From the NCBI RefSeq assembly GCF_030410515.1, contig NZ_JAUHHD010000002.1:41419-105418 (forward strand): a stretch of 64,000 bases of DNA. Reading direction: 5' to 3'. Below, piece by piece: positions 17,040 to 26,075 of this stretch. The position numbers and the translations under genes are program-made. Within the stretch, counting starts at the first letter, position 1. Every line of letters starts with the position of its first letter. Source of the stretch: Arthrobacter sp. YD4. Its GTDB lineage: Bacteria; Actinomycetota; Actinomycetes; Actinomycetales; Micrococcaceae. A model generated the notes under the pieces. That model did not search any database, had not been told where the DNA came from, and saw only the letters and a list, made by a program, of their open reading frames with translations.

Positions 17040-19169
17040 ATGACCGCCACCCTCAGCCCCGCCGACGGGACCCGGCCCTCCGGCCCGCTCCCCCGCACCG
17101 ACTCGCCGATGCCGGCCGCCTCGTCCGATACCCCCGATACCTCCGCTTCGCGCCGCCGGCGCCTGCTGTTCGGTGACCAGCCGCGCTGGGTCCGGCCCTC
17201 CGCTGCCCTGCTGCTCATCGGGACCGCAGTGCTCTACCTGTGGAACCTCGCGGCCACCGGTTACGGCAACACCTTCTACGCCGCGGCCATCCAGGCCGGC
17301 ACCAAGGACTGGACCGCCCTGCTGTTCGGCTCCCTTGACGCCGGCAACGCCATCACCGTGGACAAGCCCCCGGCCGCGCTCTGGATCCCGGCCCTGGCCG
17401 GCCGGATCGTTGGCTTCTCCCCGCTCAGCATGCTGGTGCCGCAGGCCCTCATGGGCGTGGCCGCCGTCGGACTCCTGTACCTGACCCTGAAGCGGGTCTC
17501 CGGTCCGGCCGCGGGCCTGCTGGCCGGCGGGGCCTTGGCGCTCACGCCCGTGGCCGCCCTCATGTTCCGCTTCAACAACCCCGACGCCATGCTGACCCTC
17601 TGCCTGGTGTTCGCGGCGTACCTCACCACCCGGGCGATCGAGAAGGCCGGCTGGGGCTGGCTCGCCGCGGCCGGTGCGGTGATCGGCCTGGCGTTCCTGA
17701 CCAAGATGCTGCAGGGCTTCCTGATCGTGCCGGGTCTGGGCCTGGCCTACCTTTGGGCCGCCCCGGTCAGCCTTCGGCGCCGGCTGCTGCACCTGCTGGG
17801 CGCGGCCGCCGGAATCCTGGTGGTGGCCGGCAGCTACGTGGCGCTGTTCCAGTTGACCCCGGCGTCGGCCCGTCCGTACATGGCCGGCTCCACGACCAAC
17901 AGCTTCCTCGAACTGACCTTTGGCTACAACGGCCTGGGCCGGATCACCGGGTCCGGCGAGGGCAGGCCGGGCGGCTCTGCCGGCCTCGGCGGGGCAACTG
18001 ACCTTGGCGGCGCGGCCGGCGCTGCCGGGGCAGCCGGCGGCGCCGGCGCGGGTGGCTTTGGCGGGAACGCCAGCTTCGGCGGGGCCGCCGGGATCGCCCG
18101 GATGTTCGGCACCAGTTTCGGCGGCGAGGTGTCCTGGCTGTTGCCCGGGGCGCTGATCCTCCTGCTGGCCGGCCTGTGGTTCACCCGGCGCGAGGCCCGG
18201 ACCTCCGCGACCCGTGCGGCCCTGCTGCTCTGGGGCGGCTGGCTGGTGGTCACCGCGGGCATCTTCAGCTTCATGAGCGGCATCGTGCACCCGTATTACG
18301 CGGTGGCGCTGGCCCCCGCGGTCGCGGCCCTCGTGGGCCTGGGCGGCGTGCAGCTCTGGCGCGGCCGGTCCTTCTGGCCGGCGCGGCTGGTCCTGGCGGT
18401 CACGGTGCTGGCGACCTCGATCTGGTCCGCGGTGCTGCTGGGCCGGGATCCGTCGTGGCTGCCCGGGCTGCGGGTGGCCGTGGTGATCCTCGGTGTCCTC
18501 GCCGCGGCGGCGCTGATGCTGCAGCTTGACCGGCTGCGGGCCATTCCCGCCGCGCTCCGCAAGGCGGCCACCGCCGGCGTCGTCATCCTCACCCTGCTGG
18601 CCGGCGGCCTGGGCACGGCGGCGTGGACGTTCGCGACGGCGGCCCAGCCGCACTCGGGTTCGATCCCGACCGCCGGGCCCACGGGCTCCGCGATGGGCGG
18701 CTTCGGGGCGGCCGGCCGGACGCGCGGCACCGGGACGGGAAGCACCGACGGCACCGGCTTCCCCGGCGGCCAGGACACGGCGGCACCGAACGCGGCTGGC
18801 CCCACCGCGGGAGGCGCTGGGGGCCCGGGAGGCGCAACCGCCTCCACCGAGCTCGCCGCACTGTTGAAAACCTCGACGGCGAAATGGTCGGGAATCGTCT
18901 CCGGCGCCACCTCCGCCGCTGACCTGGAACTCGCCACCGGCACCAACGTGATTGCCCTCGGCGGCTGGAACGGCGGCGACCCGTACCCCACCCTGGCCCA
19001 GTTCCAGGCCATGGTGGACCGCGGGGAGATCGGCTACTTCATCGCCGGTGGCGGCATGGGCGGTATGGGCGGCGGCCGGGGCGGAAACTCCGAGGTCGCG
19101 GCCTGGGTTGCCGCCAACTACCAGGCACAGACCGTCGGCTCCACCACCGTCTACAAGCTGGCGGGCTAG
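17040..19169 (+). CDS. GT39/ArnT-type membrane glycosyltransferase
   Basis: A 709-residue integral membrane transferase of the GT-C fold. It begins with a hydrophilic tail, then the family motif LYLWNLAATGYGNTFYAAA, with the catalytic-type acidic loop DKPP (ITVDKPPAALW) near residue 105. About eleven further helices follow. Two low-complexity Gly/Ala-rich inserts (near residues 300-350 and 550-610) and a soluble C-terminal domain that ends YKLAG are present. Such enzymes move a sugar from a polyprenyl-phosphate donor to an extracytoplasmic acceptor. The ATG abuts the upstream stop codon. Donor and acceptor cannot be read from the sequence. Confidence 0.9.
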   Translation: MTATLSPADGTRPSGPLPRTDSPMPAASSDTPDTSASRRRRLLFGDQPRWVRPSAALLLIGTAVLYLWNLAATGYGNTFYAAAIQAGTKDWTALLFGSLDAGNAITVDKPPAALWIPALAGRIVGFSPLSMLVPQALMGVAAVGLLYLTLKRVSGPAAGLLAGGALALTPVAALMFRFNNPDAMLTLCLVFAAYLTTRAIEKAGWGWLAAAGAVIGLAFLTKMLQGFLIVPGLGLAYLWAAPVSLRRRLLHLLGAAAGILVVAGSYVALFQLTPASARPYMAGSTTNSFLELTFGYNGLGRITGSGEGRPGGSAGLGGATDLGGAAGAAGAAGGAGAGGFGGNASFGGAAGIARMFGTSFGGEVSWLLPGALILLLAGLWFTRREARTSATRAALLLWGGWLVVTAGIFSFMSGIVHPYYAVALAPAVAALVGLGGVQLWRGRSFWPARLVLAVTVLATSIWSAVLLGRDPSWLPGLRVAVVILGVLAAAALMLQLDRLRAIPAALRKAATAGVVILTLLAGGLGTAAWTFATAAQPHSGSIPTAGPTGSAMGGFGAAGRTRGTGTGSTDGTGFPGGQDTAAPNAAGPTAGGAGGPGGATASTELAALLKTSTAKWSGIVSGATSAADLELATGTNVIALGGWNGGDPYPTLAQFQAMVDRGEIGYFIAGGGMGGMGGGRGGNSEVAAWVAANYQAQTVGSTTVYKLAG

Positions 19170-19172
19170 GCC

Positions 19173-21356
19173 ATGACTGCTTCCACCGACCTCACAAGCA
19201 CCGGGTCCGCCGTCACTTCACCCGCCGGGCCCGGGCCCGGCGCAAGCCCGGCGACTGAGGCTGCCGGCTCCGGGCTGCGCCACCCGCGGTGGCGCGGTGG
19301 CCGCCGGAACCTCCGGCCGCAGGCCTCCACTCGGCAGCACCCCGGGCCGCCCCGATCCCGGCGGAAGGCGCTGGCGCAGCGGGCGGAACTGGCCGTCCTG
19401 CTGGCCGGAACCGCGGTCCTCTACGTCTGGAACCTCGGCGCCTCCGGCTGGGCGAACGCCTTCTATTCCGCGGCGGCGCAGGCCGGCTCGCAGGACTGGA
19501 CGGCCTGGTTCTTTGGTTCCTCGGACGCGGCAAACGCCATCACGGTGGACAAGCCGCCGGCGTCGCTCTGGGTGATGGGCCTGTCCGTGCGGCTTTTCGG
19601 GCTGAGCTCCTGGAGCGTCCTGGCGCCCGAGGCTCTGATGGGTGTCGCGACGGTGTGGCTGGTCTACCTGACCGTCCGCCGGGCCGCCGCACCCGCGACG
19701 GCGGACGCCCGGCTGGCCCACCGCGCCGGACTGGTCGCCGGTGCGGTGATGGCCCTGACCCCCGTGGCCGTGCTGATGTTCCGCTTCAACAACCCGGATG
19801 CCCTGCTGGTCCTGCTGATGACGGCCGCCGCCTACGCGGTGCTGCGCGCCATCCAGGACGCCCGGCTGCGCTGGCTGCTGCTGGCCGGGGTGCTGCTGGG
19901 CTTCGGGTTCCTGACCAAGCAGCTGCAGGTGCTGCTGGTGGTCCCGGGCTTCGCCGCGGCCTACCTGCTCGCCGGACGCGCGGGCCCGGGCCGGCGGCTG
20001 CTGCACCTGCTGGCGACGGGAGCGGCGATGGTGGTGGCGGCCGGCTGGTGGCTGGCCGCCGTCGAGCTCACCCCGGCGGCGGACCGGCCCTATATCGGCG
20101 GCTCGCAGGGCAACTCGATCCTGGAACTGACCCTGGGCTACAACGGCCTGGGCCGGCTCAGCGGGGACGAGACGGGGAGCGTCGGCGGCGGCAACGGCTG
20201 GGGCACCCCCGGCCTGCTCCGGCTTTTCAACAGCGAGTTCGGCGGGCAGATCGCGTGGCTGTTGCCGTCGGTGCTGCTGCTGGCGGCTGGGCTGCTGTGG
20301 CTGGGCCGGCGGGCGCCACGGACCGACGCCGTCCGCGCCTCCGTGGTGGTCTGGGGCGGCTGGGTGCTGGTCACCGGGCTGACGTTCAGCCTGATGGCCG
20401 GCATCATCCACCCGTATTACATGGTGGCGCTGGCCCCGGGGGTCGCCGGGTTGGCCGGTCTGGGGTCGGTGCTGCTGTGGCAGCGGCGGGATCAACCCGT
20501 TGCCGCCGGGACGCTCGCCGCCGCGGTGGCCGCGGCCGGTTTCATGGCTTTCGAGCTGCTGGGCCGCACGCCCGCGTTCGTTCCGTGGCTGCGCTGGCTG
20601 GTGCTGGCCGTGGCGCTGGCAGCGGCCGTCGGCGTGATGGTTCCGGCCGTCCGGGCCCGGGTCGCCGGCGCGTCCGCCGCCGGGACCACTGGCCCGCTGT
20701 CCCCTGGCGGCCCGACGGCGGCGCTGTTGGGACGGACGACGGCGGGACTCGCCGTCGTCGCGGCCCTCGCCGGTCCCCTGGCGTACTCGCTGTCCACCGC
20801 CGCCACCGCGCATTCCGGCTCGATCGTCAGCGCGGGGCCTGCGGTGGGCGGCCGGGCGGGCCTGCCGGCCATGTTCGGCGGCACGGGCGGAGCCATGGGC
20901 ACCGCGCAGGGCAATCCCTTCGGCCCGACCAACGGCTCCAACGGCACGGGAACGGCTGGCACCGGCCGCGGCCAGGGCTTTGGCCAGGGCGGCGCAATGG
21001 GCGGGCTCCTCGGCGCGACCACCCCGTCGTCTACCCTGGTGGATGCCCTCGAAACGGACGCCGGCCGCTACACCTGGGCGGCGGCCGTCGTCGGGTCCAA
21101 CAACGCCGCCGGTTACCAGCTCGCCACGCAGCTGCCCGTAATGGCCGTGGGCGGGTTCAACGGCACCGACCCCGCGCCCACGCTTGAGCAGTTCCAGCAG
21201 TACGTCGCCGACGGCCGGATCCACTACTTCATCGCCGGGCGCACTATGCAGGGCGAAAGCGGATCCGACGACGCCGCCAGGATCGCGGACTGGGTGGCGG
21301 CCACCTACCCCGCCCAGAGCGTCGGCGGCACCACGGTGTACCTGCTGGCGAAGTAG
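19173..21356 (+). CDS. GT39/ArnT-type membrane glycosyltransferase, paralogue
   Basis: A 727-residue paralogue of the preceding gene. The same landmarks appear in the same order: LYVWNLGASGWANAFYSAA, the DKPP acidic loop, LMFRFNNPDALLVLL, HPYYMVALAPG and a soluble C-terminal domain ending VYLLAK. It lacks the first Gly/Ala insert of its neighbour. Three bases separate the genes, so they are one transcriptional unit. The pair probably arose by tandem duplication and may add different sugars or work on different acceptors. A long hairpin follows the stop codon. Confidence 0.9.
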   Translation: MTASTDLTSTGSAVTSPAGPGPGASPATEAAGSGLRHPRWRGGRRNLRPQASTRQHPGPPRSRRKALAQRAELAVLLAGTAVLYVWNLGASGWANAFYSAAAQAGSQDWTAWFFGSSDAANAITVDKPPASLWVMGLSVRLFGLSSWSVLAPEALMGVATVWLVYLTVRRAAAPATADARLAHRAGLVAGAVMALTPVAVLMFRFNNPDALLVLLMTAAAYAVLRAIQDARLRWLLLAGVLLGFGFLTKQLQVLLVVPGFAAAYLLAGRAGPGRRLLHLLATGAAMVVAAGWWLAAVELTPAADRPYIGGSQGNSILELTLGYNGLGRLSGDETGSVGGGNGWGTPGLLRLFNSEFGGQIAWLLPSVLLLAAGLLWLGRRAPRTDAVRASVVVWGGWVLVTGLTFSLMAGIIHPYYMVALAPGVAGLAGLGSVLLWQRRDQPVAAGTLAAAVAAAGFMAFELLGRTPAFVPWLRWLVLAVALAAAVGVMVPAVRARVAGASAAGTTGPLSPGGPTAALLGRTTAGLAVVAALAGPLAYSLSTAATAHSGSIVSAGPAVGGRAGLPAMFGGTGGAMGTAQGNPFGPTNGSNGTGTAGTGRGQGFGQGGAMGGLLGATTPSSTLVDALETDAGRYTWAAAVVGSNNAAGYQLATQLPVMAVGGFNGTDPAPTLEQFQQYVADGRIHYFIAGRTMQGESGSDDAARIADWVAATYPAQSVGGTTVYLLAK

Positions 21357-21372
21357 CCGCTCCGGACGGTCC

Positions 21373-21442
21373 GCCGTTTCGACGGTTCCCTGCCGAATAG
21401 ACGCCTCCAGGCATCGGGCGTGCGGGGAACCGTCGAAACGGC
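21373..21442 (+). terminator. Long-stem terminator after the glycosyltransferase operon
   Basis: An 18-bp perfect stem (GCCGTTTCGACGGTTCCC and complement) encloses 34 bases that can fold further. It lies 16 bases after the stop. The A-rich stretch cccgaaaaacggg follows instead of a T-run, so termination is inferred from the stem. Confidence 0.7.
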
Positions 21443-21567
21443 CCGAAAAACGGGGGCCAGCCCACCGCAAATCCGCAACCAGCCACACCGCGGCGTTACC
21501 TAAATGTGACATGAGGGGGAAAGTCCGGTACCGTTTTTATGGTGCGGCCATCGATCTGGCCGCATAT

Positions 21568-21749
21568 CCGGGTCTGACGCCAAACTCTGCCGCTTCCCGG
21601 ATTCCATGGATTGAGGCAGAGACGGGGAACCCAGAGTTCCCGGGCACCTGCATCCATGCACCCCTTGGGGTTAAGCCGACTCGTTGATCATCCGAGCGGC
21701 CGGATTTCTCATCCGAACCCGACAGCTAACTCCGTAGGCGTTGAGAGGC
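21568..21749 (+). ncRNA. c-di-AMP riboswitch (ydaO-yuaA type)
   Basis: The leader carries the ydaO hallmarks in order: CGCTTCCCGGATTC, CGGGGAACCCA, GGGGTTAAGCC and the 3' block CCGAACCCGACAGCTAAC followed by TCCGTAGGCGTTGAGAGG. In actinobacteria this class typically precedes cell-wall hydrolase genes, and here it precedes a secreted lysozyme-fold protein. The Shine-Dalgarno GAGAGG lies at the 3' edge of the element, 5 bases before the ATG. Binding of c-di-AMP is known to turn the downstream gene off in characterised members. Boundaries are approximate. Confidence 0.93.
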
Positions 21750-21753
21750 GAAC

Positions 21754-22500
21754 ATGACTGAACACAAGGCACCCGTGCGCCTAAAAGGCGCTAAACGCAC
21801 CTCCTCGGCCGACGTCGCGCGCCACCGCGCCGACCCGGCCCAGGGCTCGGCCACCCGAGGCCGCGCCAGCTTTGGCTCCAAGGGCAAGCTCACCGCCGTC
21901 GCGCTGACCGCGGCCGCCGTGCTGCTGGGCGCCGGCGCCGCAGGCCAGGCCACCGGCACCACCGCCCCGGCCGCCACCGCCACCCAGGCCCCGGCCCTGC
22001 AGCTCTCCGACCTGGAACGGCTCGGCAGCTACACCCCGGCCACGGCACCGGCCAGCGTCGAAGCCCAGGCTTCCTATGTCACCCCCGAGACTCCGGCTCC
22101 GTCCACGCCCGCTCCGTCCACCCCGGCCCCCGCACCGGCTGCTCCGGCTCCCGCGGCGGCACCCGCCCCGGCCCCGCAGCCGGTGGCGGTCGACGATCCC
22201 GCCGGTGCCCAGGCCTATGCCGCCTCGCAGCTGCCGGCCCACGGCTGGGCCCCGAGCGAGATGCAGTGCCTGATGAAGCTCTGGACCCGCGAGTCGGACT
22301 GGAAGACCACGGCCACCAACCCGTCCAGCGGTGCTTACGGCGTGGTCCAGTCCCTCCCGGCCGAGAAGATGGCCAGCGCCGGCGCGGACTACATGACCAA
22401 CTACCGCACCCAGATCAACTGGGGCCTGCAGTACGTGCAGGAACGGTACGGCTCCCCCTGCGGCGCCCTGAACTTCCATTACGCGAACAACTGGTACTAA
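21754..22500 (+). CDS. Secreted lytic transglycosylase-like (aggregation-promoting-factor-type) protein
   Basis: A 248-residue exported protein. A basic N-terminus and a hydrophobic helix (LTAVALTAAAVLLGAGAAG, about residues 49-68) form the signal or anchor. A Pro/Ala/Thr-rich wall-spanning linker runs to about residue 150. The C-terminal 95 residues are a lysozyme-like transglycosylase domain with the likely catalytic Glu in LWTRESDW, and with SSGAYGVVQSLP and WGLQYVQERYGSPCGA segments. This is the usual form of small actinobacterial and lactobacillar cell-wall remodelling enzymes. Control by the c-di-AMP riboswitch immediately upstream links wall turnover to osmotic or envelope signalling. 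Confidence 0.9.
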   Translation: MTEHKAPVRLKGAKRTSSADVARHRADPAQGSATRGRASFGSKGKLTAVALTAAAVLLGAGAAGQATGTTAPAATATQAPALQLSDLERLGSYTPATAPASVEAQASYVTPETPAPSTPAPSTPAPAPAAPAPAAAPAPAPQPVAVDDPAGAQAYAASQLPAHGWAPSEMQCLMKLWTRESDWKTTATNPSSGAYGVVQSLPAEKMASAGADYMTNYRTQINWGLQYVQERYGSPCGALNFHYANNWY

Positions 22501-22532
22501 ACCGCTAGAGGCTGCAGCCACTTCGCGCAGAG

Positions 22533-22576
22533 ACAGCAAAGGCACCGGATCTTCTCAGATCCGGTGCCTTTGCTGT
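22533..22576. terminator. Bidirectional terminator between convergent genes
   Basis: A perfect 20-bp stem with a 4-base loop (TCTC). The ends of the stem give T-rich sequence in both directions (CCTTTGCTGT). It serves the transglycosylase gene on the plus strand and upp on the minus strand. Confidence 0.9.
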
Positions 22577-22620
22577 ATCCCCGGGCGGCCCGTTCAGCGG
22601 CCCGAGGGAAAGGGGACGCG

Positions 22621-23256
22621 CTACCCGGCGATGCCGTAGAGCCTGTCGCCGGCGTCGCCCAGGCCGGGGACGATGTAGGACTTCTCGTCCAGCTTCTCGT
22701 CGATGGAGGCCAGCACGATCGTGACGTTGGCGTCGGAAAGCTCTTCCTCCAGCTTGGCCAGGCCCTCGGGGGCGGCCAGCAGGCAGATGCAGGTGACGTC
22801 GGAAGCGCCCCGCTTGAAGAGGAACTTGATCGCCTCGCGCAGGGTGCCGCCGGTGGCCAGCATGGGGTCCAGGACGAAGATCTGACGGTCGGTCAGGTCC
22901 TCGGGGAGCCGCTCGGCGTAGGTGATGATGTCCAGGGTTTCCTCGTCGCGGGCCATGCCCAGGAAGCCGACCTCCGCGGTGGGGACCAGCTTGGTCATGC
23001 CCTCGAGCATGCCAAGGCCGGCGCGGAGGATCGGGACCACCAGCGGGGTGGGCTTGGTGAAGGCCGTGCCGATGGTGGTGCTGACCGGCGTCTCGATGGT
23101 GACCGGTTCGGTACGGACGTCGCGGGTTGCCTCGTACGCCAGCAGCGTGACCAGCTCTTCGGTGAGCTGGCGGAAGACGGGTGACGGGGTGTTCTTGTCC
23201 CGCAGAACGGTGAGCTTATGGGCCACCAGCGGGTGGTCGACAACGAGAGTGCGCAT
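22621..23256 (-). CDS. upp: Uracil phosphoribosyltransferase
   Basis: A 211-residue salvage enzyme that makes UMP from uracil and PRPP. The PRPP-binding loop [12 protein letters not shown] is intact near residues 127-138, as are the uracil-binding [15 protein letters not shown] residues at the C-terminus. Length and every conserved block match bacterial Upp. It is convergent with the transglycosylase gene and shares its terminator. The PAP2 gene starts upstream on the same strand, only 12 bases from the start of upp, so the two may be co-transcribed. Confidence 0.97.
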   Translation of the reverse strand: MRTLVVDHPLVAHKLTVLRDKNTPSPVFRQLTEELVTLLAYEATRDVRTEPVTIETPVSTTIGTAFTKPTPLVVPILRAGLGMLEGMTKLVPTAEVGFLGMARDEETLDIITYAERLPEDLTDRQIFVLDPMLATGGTLREAIKFLFKRGASDVTCICLLAAPEGLAKLEEELSDANVTIVLASIDEKLDEKSYIVPGLGDAGDRLYGIAG

Positions 23257-23268
23257 GGGTCAAAACTA

Positions 23269-24132
23269 TCATCCGGACGCTTCGGACCGACCCCGCCCGC
23301 CGGGGGTCCCGGCGTCGTCGGCCACCCCGCGACCATGCGCCGTTTCGGCGTCGTGGTGCCCGTCCGGCGCCTTCTCGCGCAGGCGCTGGCCGTTGTCGAA
23401 GGTGGGTGCCGGGCCGGTCCGTTCCCGGTGCCTGATCACGTGGAACAGCCGATGCGCCAGGATCACGATGCCCACCCAGCCCAGGCCGAGCGCCCAGCCG
23501 AAGATCACGTCGGTCATCCAGTGATGGCCCAGGAACACCCGGCTCATGCCCATCGCGATGATGAAGAGCGCCCCGGCCGTGATCAATCCCACCCGGGCGA
23601 TGGTGCGCTGGACCTGCAGGCAGGTGAGGTACACCACGAGTGAGATCACCACGGTGGTGTTCAGGGTGTGGCCGCTGGGGAACGACGGCGAGTTCTCGTA
23701 GGGCGGGACGGCATCGGCGTGGTCGGGGCGGGTGCGTCCGATGAGCTTCTTGCCCAGGGAGGTAGCGGTGACGGAGACTGCGGCCGCCCCGCCGATGAGG
23801 ATGAGCGGGCGCCAGGTCCGGGTCCGCCAGATCAGCAGCGCGGTCAGGATGCTGGCCAGGATGGGCATGCCGATGCCGCCGCCGATGTTGGTGAACCCGG
23901 TGACGAACGCATCCAGGCCGGGGCTGCGGAGCCGTTCCATGGTGGCGAGCATGGGCTTGTCCAGGTTGGCCAGGCCGGCGTCGTCCACTACGTTGTCGTA
24001 GACCTCGGCGCTGGTCAGGGCCAGCGCCACCACCGCGATGCCGCCCAGCAGCATGGTGATCCAGAGCGCGGCGTAGGGCACCACCCATTTGCCCCAGCGC
24101 CGCATCAGCCAGCTCTCAGTCCTGGTGCTCAC
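23269..24132 (-). CDS. PAP2 family phosphatase
   Basis: A 287-residue membrane phosphatase with six predicted helices. The three acid-phosphatase motifs are present: KKLIGRTRP, PSFPSGHT and SRVFLGHHWMTDV, with catalytic histidines in the second and third. Such enzymes hydrolyse lipid phosphates, for example undecaprenyl-pyrophosphate or phosphatidate. The C-terminal 55 residues are hydrophilic. A GTG start at 24132 is chosen because GGGAGA lies 5 bases upstream and places the first helix at residue 15. Longer readings cross the divergent tadA gene. Confidence 0.93.
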   Translation of the reverse strand: MSTRTESWLMRRWGKWVVPYAALWITMLLGGIAVVALALTSAEVYDNVVDDAGLANLDKPMLATMERLRSPGLDAFVTGFTNIGGGIGMPILASILTALLIWRTRTWRPLILIGGAAAVSVTATSLGKKLIGRTRPDHADAVPPYENSPSFPSGHTLNTTVVISLVVYLTCLQVQRTIARVGLITAGALFIIAMGMSRVFLGHHWMTDVIFGWALGLGWVGIVILAHRLFHVIRHRERTGPAPTFDNGQRLREKAPDGHHDAETAHGRGVADDAGTPGGRGRSEASG

Positions 24133-24201
24133 TGCGTTCTCCCGACGTCCGGTGCACCCCACGGTGCACAGCTTGCTTAGGATCGAAACTACCATTGAGC
24201 C

Positions 24202-24705
24202 ATGACATCGCCCGAGCCCCGCCATGCCGAGTGGATGGGCCTCGCCCTGAGCGAGGCGCGGCAGGCCCTCGCCACCGCGGACGTGCCGATCGGGGCCGTG
24301 GTGATCGGCCCGGACGGGACGGTGCTGGGCGCCGGCCGGAACGAGCGGGAGGCCCTCGGGGACCCGACGGCGCACGCCGAGATGGTCGCCATCCGGGAAG
24401 CGGCCGCGCGGCTTCGCGAGCGCCGTGCCGACGAGGGGGCGCGCGACGACGGCTGGCGGCTGGCGGACTGCACCCTGGTGGTGACGCTGGAGCCGTGTGC
24501 GATGTGCGCCGGCGCGGTGGTGCTGGCCAGGATTCCCCGCGTGGTGTTCGGCGCCTGGGACGAGAAGGCGGGCGCCGCGGGGTCCGTCTTCGACATTCTC
24601 CGCGAGCGCCGGCTGAACCACTGGGTGGAGGTCTACGGCGGCGTGCGGGAGCAGGAGTGCGGGGACTTGCTGCGGGACTTCTTCGCCAAGCACCGCGGCG
24701 CCTGA
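24202..24705 (+). CDS. tadA: tRNA-specific adenosine deaminase
   Basis: A 167-residue zinc deaminase that converts A34 to inosine in tRNA-Arg(ACG). Zinc ligand His58 with catalytic Glu60 lies in AHAEMV, and Cys99 and Cys102 in EPCAMCAG. The RNA-binding C-terminal helix region (FGAWDEKAGAAGSV) matches TadA rather than cytidine or guanine deaminases. It carries an insertion (RADEGARDDGWR) between the two motifs that is common in actinobacteria. It is divergent from the PAP2 gene. Its substrate tRNA is encoded at 2163. Confidence 0.96.
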   Translation: MTSPEPRHAEWMGLALSEARQALATADVPIGAVVIGPDGTVLGAGRNEREALGDPTAHAEMVAIREAAARLRERRADEGARDDGWRLADCTLVVTLEPCAMCAGAVVLARIPRVVFGAWDEKAGAAGSVFDILRERRLNHWVEVYGGVREQECGDLLRDFFAKHRGA

Positions 24706-24744
24706 TTCCCGGTTCTTCGTCCCGGCCTCTTTACTGGCCCCTCC

Positions 24745-25995
24745 CTACCGTTCCGCGGTGGCCGTCGTCGACGCCCGCAGCGCGTCGATGCGCTTCCGGC
24801 GGGAAGCAGGGGAATCGAGGCTGAAGGCCCGGAAGTCGCCCAGATCCTCCCGGATCCAGGCCTCCACCTCCGCGATCCGCCGGCTGACCGCGGGCGTCAG
24901 GTCGCCGAACACCCAGGCGGCGATCTTCCCGGTCTCCGGGTCGTACTGCCAGAGTCCGATGATCCGGCCACGGTCCAGGATCGGGTGGTCCGGCAGGTCT
25001 GCCTGCAGCGCCAGCGAGCTGAGCCCCGCCTTGCGGTGGTCCGCCTCGTCCAGCAGCTCGGCCGCGTTCCGCCGCAGCAGCACCAGCGAATCTGTCCCGG
25101 CGAGCAGCTGGATCTGTTCCTCCGCGGGGGCGGTGAAGGCGGCGAGGCGGTCGACGTCGTCGGGCAGCATCCACAGCACGGCACTGTCCTTGCCTGCGTC
25201 CCCGGGGAGCGGGACGTCGACGGCACCGGCGGCCGCCAGTGCGGCGCGGGTCTGCGCCACGGTGAAGCCCGTGAACCACTGGGACTGTTTAGCGGTGGCG
25301 CCGCCGGTCCAGCCGAGGTAGCGGCGCATCAGCAGGGCGCGGACCTCCTCGTCGGTGAGCTCGCTGGTGGGCAGGTCCCAGGCCTCATAGGCGTAGCGCT
25401 GCCGGTCCAGGCGGCCGTCGGCAGGCACCCTGCGGATCCGGCCCTCCGCCTGCAGGATACCCAGCGCCGCGGGCAGCGTGGTGGCGGCACCCTTCTTCTT
25501 CCCTTCCTCACCCAGGCTTTGGACCGCGTCGCCGAGTTCCTCCTTGAGCTGCCGCGGGTCCAGCGGGGTACCGGCCTCGGCCAGGACGTGCCGGACCTGT
25601 TCCTCGAGCAGGGTGATTTCGCCGCGGTCCACGCCGAGCCGGGTCAGCACCGAGACGGCGGCCTCCGCGGCGGGGCGGCCCAGGCGCAGCGCCCAGGCAA
25701 AGTCGTCGCTGCCCAGGACGTAGGTGCAGCCGCGTGCCGTGGGAAGTTCCAGGATCCGCTGGGCGTCGACGTCGGCGTCCACCTGGCCGCGGCGGAGCCC
25801 GGCACGGGCAAACAGGGAGAGGTAGGGGTTGGCGCCGCCGACGGACCGGGCCCAGCCCGCCCGTGCGAGCACCTCCCCGGCGGTGCAGCCGGCCAGCGAC
25901 CCGTCCAGGCCTTGCCGATGCCAGGACCAGGCGCGGAGGTTTGCGGCGGTGAGGCTCTGGGGCGGAAGGCTGACCGTGGCTGGCTGGGTGCTCAT
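24745..25995 (-). CDS. Winged-helix DNA-binding domain protein (HTH_42 / AlkZ-like)
   Basis: A 416-residue protein of the winged-helix family that includes the DNA glycosylases YcaQ/AlkZ. Recognisable segments are LRAWSWHRQGLDG at the N-terminus, LPTARGCTYVLGSDDFAWAL, RRVPADGRLDRQRYAYEAW and the C-terminal DHPILDRGRIIGLWQYD block. AlkZ enzymes unhook interstrand crosslinks by base excision; the catalytic QxQ motif of YcaQ was not located, so glycosylase activity is uncertain. The ATG at 25995 begins the conserved region. It converges with tadA 39 bases away. Confidence 0.82.
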   Translation of the reverse strand: MSTQPATVSLPPQSLTAANLRAWSWHRQGLDGSLAGCTAGEVLARAGWARSVGGANPYLSLFARAGLRRGQVDADVDAQRILELPTARGCTYVLGSDDFAWALRLGRPAAEAAVSVLTRLGVDRGEITLLEEQVRHVLAEAGTPLDPRQLKEELGDAVQSLGEEGKKKGAATTLPAALGILQAEGRIRRVPADGRLDRQRYAYEAWDLPTSELTDEEVRALLMRRYLGWTGGATAKQSQWFTGFTVAQTRAALAAAGAVDVPLPGDAGKDSAVLWMLPDDVDRLAAFTAPAEEQIQLLAGTDSLVLLRRNAAELLDEADHRKAGLSSLALQADLPDHPILDRGRIIGLWQYDPETGKIAAWVFGDLTPAVSRRIAEVEAWIREDLGDFRAFSLDSPASRRKRIDALRASTTATAER

Positions 25996-26075
25996 GCGCC
26001 CATTGTCCATCCATGCCGCGGACGGCGATACGGGGCTGCCCCGCGACGACTGCGGCGGCGGGGTGGAGCGGCCGG

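Noticed and set aside
24132..24693. Longer N-terminus for the PAP2 phosphatase
   Set aside because: The extra part is antisense to tadA; the GTG at 24132 has a ribosome-binding site and starts the membrane domain properly.
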